Source: Plazaster borealis | Taxonomy: Eukaryota; Echinodermata; Asteroidea; Forcipulatida; Labidiasteridae | DNA: 64,000 nucleotides | Assembly: GCA_021014325.1 (NCBI GenBank) | Contig: CM037467.1 | Span: 13,789,273 to 13,853,272, forward strand | Reading direction: 5' to 3' | Shown here: positions 54,923 through 64,000 of the stretch, piece by piece | Layout of the letters: each line of letters starts with the position of its first letter | Numbering within the stretch: position 1 is the stretch's first letter | Notes under the pieces: model-generated | What the model saw: the letters and a program-made list of their open reading frames with translations, nothing else | Databases searched by the model: none | Told to the model about the DNA's origin: nothing | Translations under genes and position numbers: made by a program

Positions 54923-56344
54923 TCAGTTTTTCAACCAGTCCATAACTTGATTAGCGGGTCCTGAAGGTTTCGGTAAGGGAGCCTGGCCGATTCTCCACCG
55001 CCAAATAGGGTGGTTCGTGACTGGTGGTTCTCCGGGGTCCACTGACGCGCTGTAGGCTGGGTGGAGATCACCGTCTCGGACGATTAAAGAAGGTACTATG
55101 GAGAAGGAGTCGTTGAGTTTGAAGAGTGACATGGTTATTGGCAGAAGGCCTAGCTTCTTTTCGATCTTGGTTGAGTTGTGTCTTTTTGTCTCTTTGTGTA
55201 ATCTTTTCTTCGACGTTTTTTTGGATCGTAGACCTCTGTGAGACCTTGGGCTGTTTCCGTGACTAGTCTCCTTCTTGAGCTGTTTGATTTGCGCATTAAT
55301 TGATTCCAAAGCCCCCTCTAACACCTTCACTGCTTTCTGTGGATCGCTTGGTAACCGAAGCGTTTTTCCTGGGTGGGTTGTGATCGATTTGGAAAGTTTC
55401 TTGGAAGCGTTTTCTCTGCTTTTCTTCCGTTTGGTTTTGTGATGATGTTGACGTGGGGTTTTCTTTTTTCGATGTGGAGTTAACTCTCCTTTCAGTTTCT
55501 GTGACTTGTGCCGTTGATGCTTTGTCTTTGACGCTCCGGGCACTTTCTTATTGTTTTCTTGTTTAGGCGGGAAAAACTTTTCAGCATCTTTGGGTTTCTC
55601 AACTGGAAGAAAATTGCTGATGTTTTGCCACTCCTCGAGAGTTTTGTTGTTGTTATTCGATGATGATGAAAGTTCAAAGGCTGATTTGATCTCTGCTTGT
55701 TGTGCACATGTACTATTGATTCTAGATTTCTTTACATCGCCATTTTGGATTGATTCATGGCACTGGGAATTCTCTGAAACGGTCCACGTTCTGCGGCGTA
55801 TTTTGATGACAAGAGGCTTGTCCTTTGGCGTGGAATTCGGCGTCTTCTCCGGGCTAGCAGTAAGTGAACTCCGCTGAGAAATCGGAGCTACCCTGGACTT
55901 GTTTACAGAAAGTGGAAGGAGTAGGTCATCCCGAGAGATGTTTTTCAAATCTAAATTGTTTTGACGGAAGGAATTGTCACTTTGATTTTCATCAGGCAGT
56001 GAAGTCTTAGGTTGTTTTGCATCGACGCCATCGAAATTTCCAACACGGTGGGAAGTGTTCGCTGTTGAAAATCTCTCCTTGTCATCATCATCATTTTGCG
56101 GAAGAAAAGTACATTTTGGCGAGTCAGTATTGGATAAGTCAGACGAATGGGACAAATTAGAGTCAATTTCCAAACTTGAAATATCGCTTTCGCTGTCGCT
56201 TGTCATGTCAGTTTCTCGGCTGTCAGTCATGTAAACGCCGAGACGTTTTTGGAAGCCATTGACAAATTTCACGGGCGGATTGGAAGCTTGATGCTCGAGC
56301 TCGGCCGTGCTGCACGGCGTAAGCTCTGGACAGTGTCTTGCCAT
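54923..56344 (-). CDS. Intronless 473-aa protein of unknown family
   Basis: One uninterrupted frame runs from ATG 56344 (GCCATGG context; an in-frame TAA lies upstream with no other ATG) to TGA 54923. The product starts MARHCPELTPCSTAELEHQ. It has an acidic Ser-rich part (residues 45-80: DSESDISSLEIDSN), a central low-complexity part and a Lys/Arg/His-rich basic block (about 280-330, HRKKKTPRQHHHKTKRKK), probably nuclear localising. A helix-like VKVLEGALESINAQIKQLKKE follows near 360. The C-terminus is compact and Trp/Pro-rich (SFSIVPSLIVRDGDLHP; HPIWRWRIGQ; NQVMDWLKN) and is the part most likely to be conserved. I do not recognise it. It lies between AF10 and DNAJC1, reads in the same direction as AF10 and is divergent from DNAJC1. 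Confidence 0.75.
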   Translation of the reverse strand: MARHCPELTPCSTAELEHQASNPPVKFVNGFQKRLGVYMTDSRETDMTSDSESDISSLEIDSNLSHSSDLSNTDSPKCTFLPQNDDDDKERFSTANTSHRVGNFDGVDAKQPKTSLPDENQSDNSFRQNNLDLKNISRDDLLLPLSVNKSRVAPISQRSSLTASPEKTPNSTPKDKPLVIKIRRRTWTVSENSQCHESIQNGDVKKSRINSTCAQQAEIKSAFELSSSSNNNNKTLEEWQNISNFLPVEKPKDAEKFFPPKQENNKKVPGASKTKHQRHKSQKLKGELTPHRKKKTPRQHHHKTKRKKSRENASKKLSKSITTHPGKTLRLPSDPQKAVKVLEGALESINAQIKQLKKETSHGNSPRSHRGLRSKKTSKKRLHKETKRHNSTKIEKKLGLLPITMSLFKLNDSFSIVPSLIVRDGDLHPAYSASVDPGEPPVTNHPIWRWRIGQAPLPKPSGPANQVMDWLKN

Positions 56345-56554
56345 GGCGTCCGCTGTCTTGCTCACAGACTCTAGTTCGTTGTCGGCTAGAGAACACGTCA
56401 GCTTTGCTGTGCAGCCGCACTGAGTGTGTTATTAATCATGTGCACTGTGCTAGATTTATGCTCGGTGTTCAGTCCTAGTGCCATATGAGAACGTTTTGTT
56501 AACAATCCCACTCTGTTATCAGTGTCAGACGTGGTTCACTGTCCGGCACCACCA

Positions 56555-56572
56555 CCGACCGCCATCTTGTGT
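56555..56572 (-). promoter_or_regulatory. YY1-like site upstream of the 473-aa gene
   Basis: The minus strand reads ACAAGATGGCGGTCGG, matching the AAGATGGCGGC core of YY1 in sense orientation, about 215-225 bp upstream of the ATG. In animal promoters such sites often lie at or just after the transcription start, which would place the start near here. Confidence 0.4.
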
Positions 56573-58858
56573 GTATAACACTGTCCTGTGTAATATAACT
56601 GCCCCCGTGATAATGTCAATAATGCAAGTACGCAGAGCACCGACAGTACGACAGTTATGGTTTAAAACTCCGAAAGGGTTTTAATTTTGCCATGCACTCT
56701 GTATAACTGCTCCAAAAGCACTAGTTTATGTAATGTCTGTGTGTTGTCAATGGATGCACAATGGAAAAATGCCCACTCGCATCCGATTATCAAAGAAACC
56801 CGGTGCAAAAATAATCGTTTTCCCTCGTTTCGTGAGTGTTGTTTCCCCACAGTGACCGCGAATGCCTTGTCTTAAATATTTTAAAAACTAGATATCGCAC
56901 TCTGAGGAGGTATACGTCGCCCAGCCGCCTCCTGTCTGGGGTAGTACGACCAACGACACATTAAACCACTATAAACGTGGCTGACTACACACAGACGCCA
57001 AATCATACAAATTAAAAACCTGAAATGTTATACGACATGACTTTTTCCTTCAACACAATTAATGTTTTTGCGGAAAATGTCACTGCAGTCGTGTTATGTA
57101 AACTCGCATAAACAACGAAACTATTCTGTATACATGTACTGTACATTGCATATTGTACATTGACAACACATGCACAATCTACCACTGCTGTTGGTCCGGC
57201 CCGTGGTGGTCGGGTTACACGAGAGAAGGTTCGCAAACGACGCACAACTACATCTGTATAAAACACTAATAGGTTGCATGGTTGTTTTCTAGTTTATCAA
57301 AATTTTACTGTGCTCAATTGCTTACTTTTTGATACTAATCAAACAATCACATCTGAAGGAATCCAAACGTACACATTTTAAGAAATCCAAGGGCTTGGGA
57401 ATACTCATTTTAAGCCGCTATTAACAACATTTTTATTTAGACTAGAGAAGCAATCTTTTTTGCAGCTAACGACCAACCCATAATTTGCTTTAGTGTTAGT
57501 GTCGATAACGCATTTCTGAAAAAAATGGATGTTATTGGTGCTTAATTCTTATAAGACCCATGTCAAATGATTTTAATTTTTACATTCGATCCCTGAGATC
57601 TGAAATGTGCTGAGATAGACCTCCAGAACATAGAGGTAGCTTGGAACATTATATAGGCCTACAAGTGACTGCACTGAGTGCCGAATAGAATGGGTGCTGC
57701 ACCGTGCACACTACTACACCAAAACACCAAGGGCCCTGGGAATTGAACAGCCTCAACCCAGATGGCCCCGCCCACGTTAGTATACAAACATTAATGGCCC
57801 GGGTTGTTAAAGGGGCGGGGTCGGGGTGGGGTTGGTGTCACTGTTTCTGTAGCCAGCTCTGCTTTATATATACAAAAACACATACTCTGGTCATAATTAT
57901 GATAAATCATGTTTGTTTGTACCCTGCACAATTCCTTCAGACTACAATCCTTCCTCCATGCTACGGAAGGGACTAAAAAGACCCTCCCCTAATAAGTGTC
58001 GAACCAGTGGTATATTTTCTTGCACGCTCCATAAAGCCGTTGCTGGACCACCGATAATTATATTTCATATCACGTGGGTATAACAATGATGATGGATGTA
58101 AAGCTTGATGACAGCTGGTTTGAATTGGTTGAGGAGAGAGGTCAACTAAATAGATAACAGTAAACAATGCCAATTGGCGCATCCAGACATTCGTAATTAA
58201 TAAATAAACAAATTATTTATTTATTTGTATTTGTGGGGTTTTTTTTTTTAAATTTGGGGGGAAGCGGAGGCAAAGACATTTTTTTTTATTCTTGGTGGTG
58301 GGGGCTATTTCATGTATCGGGCCAGTCATTTGGACCTCATGGGGAGGGGGGGCAAGATGGGGAGGGGGGGTTAAAGATTCTGAGTGGGGGCGGGGGGGTT
58401 GCTGCAGCCCCTTCCCCCCTCTGGTTTACGCCTCTGAATATGCCTCAGAATTGTTTGTGTCAAACAATCTGAATTGTTTTGAGAAAAATTATAAATTGAA
58501 GTTTTTCCCATGTCAATTTTTAGCCTCGTGCAGTCAGTATTGTTTTTCTCTGGACAATTCAATGAAATTCTATAAATAAATCAACTGAAGGTGTTTGTAG
58601 AATTAATACAAGACTGTGAATGGCTCATTTGAATTTGGACTATTTTATTTAGGAGGAGAGGCAGAGAAAGAACAAGAAAAGAAGAAGGAATAAAAAGGAG
58701 AAAAAAAGAAGTAGAGATTGCTCCTTTAATAAAAATAAGTAATAGTATACGTTGAGGGCGCTATTTCAAATTTGTGGTTCCTAAGAAAACTGGTACCCGC
58801 CTTCCCGTCAAAAAGCAACAACCCAGCGACTGTTAACCAGTGCTGGTTTATTGCCAAC
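56573..58858. other. Intergenic DNA between divergent genes
   Basis: No exon supported. It has a TGTAC-type cluster (57130-57165), a G-rich tract (58300-58420) and a purine-rich tract (58650-58730) just upstream of DNAJC1. Confidence 0.4.
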
Positions 58859-61800
58859 ATGTCAGCCTCCTGCAGACGACGTTTGCATCCGCAAAGTGTG
58901 TCATTTTGTACCCTTTTGTGTGTTTTAATTTGTCTTGTGTCAAGTACAAGAGCATATGATAATGAAGATTTTGAGTTGTTTGATCTGGTGGAGGAAGTTC
59001 AAGGGAATTTCTATGAACTCCTTGGTGTTGAAAGTGTAAGTGCGATTCATCATCACGCGAATCAATCTCAACCGTATTGAAATTGTCAACCTGAATCTGC
59101 TAGGCCCACATGGCTCTGTCTGTCATCTCTGTGTGTGTAGAAACTAGGCGTAAGCAAAGAATAATTCCGCGCTTACGTCAAGCGTATTTCACAGGTTAGC
59201 ACCCAACGGAATTCTAGGAATTCTTCGCTTACACAGCTAGCGCAGAAATTCGGTTCTTGCCTTGTAAAAGCGAAGAACAAGAAGAATGGTGATATCGATT
59301 GCGAGCGCATAATTTGGCTGCGAGCGCATAATTTGGAGTGTGTAACTGTACATATAAGTGTAAAGTGTAAATAAGCGGTAAGCAGAGCCATGGAATTGGG
59401 CCCAGATCAATATTAAGTTTGAACGAAGCTTGGCACTCGCTAGCCCCATTAATAGTGCCAAATTCTCTGGACTTCCTCCGATCCTTGGCCCTATGCCCAC
59501 GTACCTCCAGGAGGTGACATTTGTTTTCGAAAAGAAACTCACGTTTTTATGCCGAGATTTTTTCCCCAGTTGTCACTTATTGTATTGTAGCTCATTTGTG
59601 GACAGCACATTAATTCGAAATAGAGCTTGCTCTTTTTGGTGTAATTTATGAAGAAAATCGGTGGCGTTACTGACACGGTTTGACTGCCCGGCATCCGCGA
59701 TTTTGCTAATGCGCTATGGTCTTTGGTGCAAGACGTTTCTCGTTTACCTTCTACGCACAGCGCGGCCGACGACCCGCTCATTCAACTCGCCAATAGCGCG
59801 CGCCACGAACACCTGATTTTAGCCCACGAACCGCCCCCCGCGCACTATTGGCGAGTTGAATGAGCGGGTCGTCGGCCGCGCTGTGTGTGAAAGGTAAACG
59901 AGAAACGTCTTGCACCAAGACCATAGCGCATTAGCAAAATCGCGGATGCCGGGCAGTCAAACCGTGTCAGTAACGCCGCCGATTTTCTTCATAATTTACA
60001 CCAAAAAGAGCAAGCTCTTTTTCAAATTAATGTGCTGTCCACAAATGAGCTACAATAAGTGACAACTGGGGAAAAAATCTGGGCATAAAAACGTGAGTTT
60101 CTTTTCGAAAACAAATGTCACCTCCTGGAGGTACGTGGGCGTAGGGCCAAGGATCGGAGGAAGTCCAGAGAATTTGGCACTGTTAATGGGGCTAGGCACT
60201 CGCTAGTGACATGTCGCCTCGATCTTGTTGCTGTATTATTTTTAAACATTTCCGTATCCAGCCGCCCCTTTTCCATTCATTGAATGAAATAAAATAGTAT
60301 GTTAATTTGTTATTAAGTTATTTTTAATTAAATGAGATATTGTTTTTGGGGTAACACTAACAGTGAGTGAAAAGTGGCCGTTGGATACAGAAATTTTCTC
60401 CTGTGTTTTCTATACCTCCATGGGTGCCATTTCTGTAAGCAAAAGTTTTGTTATAAATTTGATACAAATGAGAGCATTTGTCAATTTGTCTGCTCTGATA
60501 TATTGTTGCATCAAAAGAGTTGCTTACTGTTTGGCGTCTATCACAATGCATACATTACATTTCATCCACAATCTTTGGTTTTGAAACTAGTCACGACTAT
60601 TGAAACTAGTCGCGACTACTGACTAGTGTTGAAGTTGCGACTAATTGAAGCACGAGTAGTCGGGTAGTGAATTTCACAAGTTGCCCAGCACTAGTTTTTA
60701 AAGTTGATCCCTTGATCCTTATTTTGATGCATTACAGACCGCTACTTCATCAGAGATCCGCAAGGCCTACAGGAAGCAGTCTCTCATTCTACATCCAGAC
60801 AAGAACAAAGAAGAAAATGCAGAGGAAAAGTTTAGACAGGTATAGACAGTAAAAATATAATGACAAATATTTTGTGCCTAACCAACTAATACTATTACAT
60901 CAATTATGTTTGTTCTTGATAGTAATTTTATTTGATTCATAATTAGGCTTGATGCTTCGTGTTTGAAAGGGCAAGGGCACCAAGGCGTTTTCTCCTTGGT
61001 AAAGGGCACCTCTATGAGGAAATGGTAAACTTCTATTGGAACATTTCAAGGGGGCACCAAGGCAATGACCAAGGGCAATGAAGGCAATGCCTGCATAATT
61101 TTGATTGTTTTCCTTTTTTGTCAAATCCAGTTGGTGGCTGTTGCTGAAGTTCTTAAAGTTGCAGATATGCGACAAAGGTAAGAATTGTTTATTTTGTGTA
61201 GCAATAAAAAACACCTTTGTATTACACCATTACAAAATTTGATAATGGCTGACCTGATATAAAAATGATGAATATTTATGATGAATATTAATGAATATAT
61301 GATGTTCAGTGTCTGCTACATAGTATGAGAAACCTGATATAAAAATTATGTATATTTATGATGAATATTCATGAATATTCATGATGTTCTGTGTCTGCTA
61401 CATAGTATGAGAAACTCATAATGTCAGAACTTAAACAAGATGGTAGATTTATGCTGGATACAAAAAATAACAAAAATTGTGTATGGTTTGTATTTTATTG
61501 AGTGTATGATTTGTATATACTTTTTGTATATGATTTGTATATGATTTGTATATGATTTGTATATGATTTGTATTTGATTTGTATTTGATTTGTATTTGAT
61601 TTGTATTTGATTTGTAGATGATCCGTATGATTTGTATATAATTTGTATTAAAATTAATGATTTTATTATTTCTTTCTCTATTTCTCAATAAGATATGACC
61701 ATATTTTGGAGCATGGGCTGCCTGATTGGCGGGAGCCGGTGTTCTATTATCGACGAGTTCGTAAGATGGGTCTGATTGAGCTCGGGATACTTCTCTTCAT

Positions 61801-63678
61801 CATCCTTACTGTCGGACATTACATCGTCTTGTGGTCAATCTATTGGGAAAGACTTCTGGACTTGGTAAAAAGAAAACAGAAAACAGATTTGAATTTGACA
61901 AACTTAACTACATGTACAATTAACTTTTCTACTCTCTCTGACCATTCAATATCATCCACTGTGGTTTGGAATTATAGATAAACTGGTATGTGTTAAATGT
62001 ATCTACACAGTACACAGTACACAGTCAACCCTCCTACTGTCTGACCAATCAATATCATCCACTGTGGTTTTGAATGATAGATAAACTGTTCCAGCCTGCA
62101 ATATGATATCATGTGGTTAATGCACTACACAGTACACAGTTAACCCTCCTACTGTCTGACCATTCAATATCATCCACTGTGGTTTGGAATTATAGATAAA
62201 CTGTTCCAGCCTGCAATATGATATCATGTGGTGAATGTATCTACTCAGTACACAGTCAACCCTCCTACTGTCTAACCATTAAATATCATCCACTGTGGTT
62301 TTGAATGATAGATAAACTATGCCAACCTGCAATATTATGATATGTTTTGAATGCATTACACACATGCATGCCGTTATTTTATGTGGAATTCCATCATTTC
62401 AATATACCTCCCTAAATTTGGAGCTAAGTATCAGATTTTTTGTCAGCAATGAATCTCACCCTTGATAATAAATCAACATTGCCTTGGGAAATTCTATTGG
62501 GCATTGGTCACAGTTGCTAAGTAAGCTATTACTATCTTGTGTAAACGAAAACATTGTTCACCAAGAATTTGTTTTTCTTGTTATTTCTTACTTGCAGGAA
62601 TCAATCATCCCAAAAAAGAAAAAGGAGAAAAAATCCAAGAAGTTCAACAGGCAAGCTGTGGGAACCGTCCCCCAAGACAACGAAGAGATCCTTTCTCAAG
62701 AAAACCCAGTAGATGACCCCTTCATGCCAGTCAAGCCATTACTAAGCGACGCACTCCCCTGTAAACTCTACCGCCTTGTTGTCTCAACCATCATATCAGC
62801 GCCCTCAACAATCCTAAGTGTCAAATCTAATATTGAGATGTGGAGAGAAAGAAGGAAACGGATGAAAGAGGAGGCGGAGGCAGAGTTATTAGAGGAGGAT
62901 GAAGATGAGGATGAAGGGAAAGAGAAAGTCAAGAAAAGGAGGAGGGTAGATCTACCTTTGTATGAGTACGAGCCAAGCACTGCTGAAGCAGTTACTTACA
63001 CTCCAGCAGAAACAATTCCAGAAAACACAAACAGAGCACAAAACACTAAGGTAACTAATAATTGACGGTCGAATAAATTGATTTAAACTCCTCCCTATCC
63101 AGGTTGGTATGATATATTTCTGGTAATAAAACCGAGGATGCCTCATAAGTGAACTTAATCACTGTAGCTCGCAAGCCTGAGGAATCCTGTACACAAGGGT
63201 GCCTGCTAAGTGAACCAGAAACACCGGGGTTAACCCCTATTCTTGCTCTGGTTTCTTTTACGTGCACTACCAATGCTGGTATAATTTCTTTGAATTTAGA
63301 ACTCTATTTCTGAAAACTTCAGTCTGTAGTATTATTTTGTTTGTGTTGGCTTTTCAGACAAACTCTCAATTAAAACCTCAATAAGTTGACACAACCTTCT
63401 TATAAGATTACAAATGCTGTACATCTGTGCTTTGCTCTAAAGGTTCAAAGCTTTTAAAAGCAGGGGTTTTTTTTCAAAGGAAGATGAAATGACTTCAAGA
63501 TTTGGCAAGAGTGCTCCTCTAACCTTTGGTGTTATCATCTAATTGATTCCTCCCTTAGGCTGGAGTATGGAGCCAAGAAGAAGTGACAAAACTCACCCGT
63601 GTTATGGTTAAGTTTCCTGGTGGCACGACGGCAAGATGGGAGAAGATTGCTGATGAGATATCCAGACCAGTAGATGAG
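58859..63678 (+). CDS. DNAJC1: DNAJC1 (ER J-domain/SANT protein), 5' part, 6 exons, runs off the window
   Basis: ER/nuclear-envelope membrane co-chaperone that binds BiP through its J domain. Exons: 58859-59035, 60738-60839, 61131-61177, 61693-61864, 62598-63050, 63559-63678, all GT/AG and in phase (1071 nt, 357 codons so far). ATG 58859 is the first in frame. Residues 14-33 form a signal or anchor segment; [20 protein letters not shown] opens the J domain. The HPD motif (LHPDKNK, His78-Asp80) is intact. [19 protein letters not shown] is almost as in human, followed by a membrane span (135-157, [16 protein letters not shown]). A Lys-rich cytosolic/nuclear region with an acidic run follows, then SANT 1 ([20 protein letters not shown]...RWEKIADEI). 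The second SANT domain must lie beyond 64000. Confidence 0.95.
59441..60194. mobile_element. 754-bp long-arm foldback transposon, copy 2, with 9-bp target duplication
   Basis: Close copy of 29322-30063, in DNAJC1 intron 1. It is flanked by GGCACTCGC at 59432-59440 and 60195-60203, and has the same terminal TAGCCCCATTAATAGTGCC. Arms are about 350 bp with a GC-rich centre near 59820. The few differences from copy 1 suggest recent activity. Confidence 0.85.
60588..60665. repeat. Short GACTAGT/GCGACTA repeats
   Basis: GAAACTAGTCACGACTATT and GAAACTAGTCGCGACTACT stand side by side, followed by further GCGACTA words and an inverted AGTAGTCGGG. No function is visible. Confidence 0.4.
61248..61412. 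repeat. Tandem duplication, about 78-80 bp, DNAJC1 intron 3
   Basis: CCTGATATAAAAATGATG...ATGTTCAGTGTCTGCTACATAGTATGAGAAA occurs twice in tandem with small differences. Confidence 0.7.
61492..61652. repeat. TGATTTGTAT decamer microsatellite, DNAJC1 intron 3
   Basis: About 150 bp of (TGATTTGTAT)n, ending about 40 bp before the exon 4 acceptor (61692). The repeat is T-rich on the sense strand and could extend the pyrimidine tract region. Confidence 0.8.
61935..62345. repeat. Minisatellite, same 114-bp unit as 17848-18310
   Basis: Units with AACCCTCCTACTGTCTGACC begin at about 62027, 62142 and 62258, preceded by a partial unit (TCTCTGACCATTCAATATC at 61938). It lies in DNAJC1 intron 4, starting about 70 bp after the donor. 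Confidence 0.8.
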
Positions 63679-63827
63679 GTATGAAAACTAGCTCTAATTA
63701 CCCCAATCTTCTCAATATCTTCCGGCTGGCTCACAGCTAGCTCCAAACACTCAAGAGTGTAGATAACTCTAAGGCTTGAAATACGTAGGATTTGAAACTT
63801 TGCATGGTAGGAGTACAATCGGGTGAA

Positions 63828-63958
63828 GTTTGCGGTGACACCATGTGTAAAATCTCTTTGGTGTAGTGCTGATTCTGAGAAGAAGAGTTGTGAAACCACC
63901 GGTTCTTATCAGAACTACCACTACTCAAAGAAATTTTACACATGGTGTCACCGCAAAC
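63828..63958. mobile_element. Palindromic element in the last visible DNAJC1 intron
   Basis: GTTTGCGGTGACACCATGTG and its exact inverse (CACATGGTGTCACCGCAAAC) flank a segment with the small hairpin GGTTCTTATCAGAACTACC. A small part resembles the element at 16385-16610. Confidence 0.65.
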
Positions 63959-64000
63959 CTCACCTAAAAAACATGTGTCTGTCATGCGTTGTGCGTAATG

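Noticed and set aside
58772..58858. N-terminal extension of DNAJC1 before ATG 58859
   Set aside because: The upstream frame is open but contains no ATG; the signal-like segment directly follows ATG 58859.

Overview
This is animal nuclear DNA: AT-rich, with small exons bounded by canonical GT/AG splice sites, long introns, and many short non-autonomous transposons and tandem repeats. Several proteins are clear bilaterian orthologues (FTCD, TMEM106, AF10/AF17, DNAJC1). Together with TTAA-flanked foldback MITEs and tRNA-derived SINEs, this suggests an invertebrate deuterostome, most likely an echinoderm such as a sea star. The species is inferred, not proven. There are no prokaryotic features, CRISPR arrays, rRNA genes or intact tRNA genes.

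Layout. (1) 1-4000: gene-poor; one possible terminal exon on the minus strand (1847-1551), a palindrome with tRNA-like arms and a tandem duplication. (2) 7850-4001, minus: a short spliced gene rebuilt here. Three exons join exactly into an 89-aa protein, and the last exon carries a second, 239-aa ORF 33 nt downstream, so the locus looks dicistronic. (3) 8237-15759, plus: a complete 14-exon FTCD gene (formimidoyltransferase-cyclodeaminase, histidine and folate metabolism), head-to-head with the previous gene. Intron 2 holds a 163-bp tandem duplication that copied the start of exon 3. (4) 15760-20680: convergent intergenic DNA full of LINE tails, a SINE, a foldback MITE and a 114-bp minisatellite. 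(5) 27585-20681, minus: a complete 7-coding-exon TMEM106 gene, whose exon 2/intron 2 junction has expanded into exactly ten 45-bp units, each carrying a splice donor. (6) 27600-38141: long repeat-rich DNA that includes a 742-bp long-arm foldback transposon with a 9-bp target duplication. (7) 50558-38142, minus: a complete 14-coding-exon AF10/AF17 (MLLT10/MLLT6) gene with PHD/extended PHD module and DOT1L-binding octapeptide/leucine zipper. (8) 56344-54923, minus: an apparently intronless 473-aa protein I do not recognise. (9) 58859 to beyond the window, plus: the 5' two thirds of DNAJC1 (J domain, two hydrophobic segments, first SANT domain), with a second copy of the foldback transposon in intron 1.

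The genes do not form a pathway. AF10 and DNAJC1 are also neighbours in human (MLLT10-DNAJC1, 10p12), which suggests old linkage, but here they are divergent rather than convergent. The most unusual observations are the splice-donor minisatellite in TMEM106, the duplicated partial exon in FTCD, the two-ORF transcript upstream of FTCD, and the paired long-arm foldback elements.
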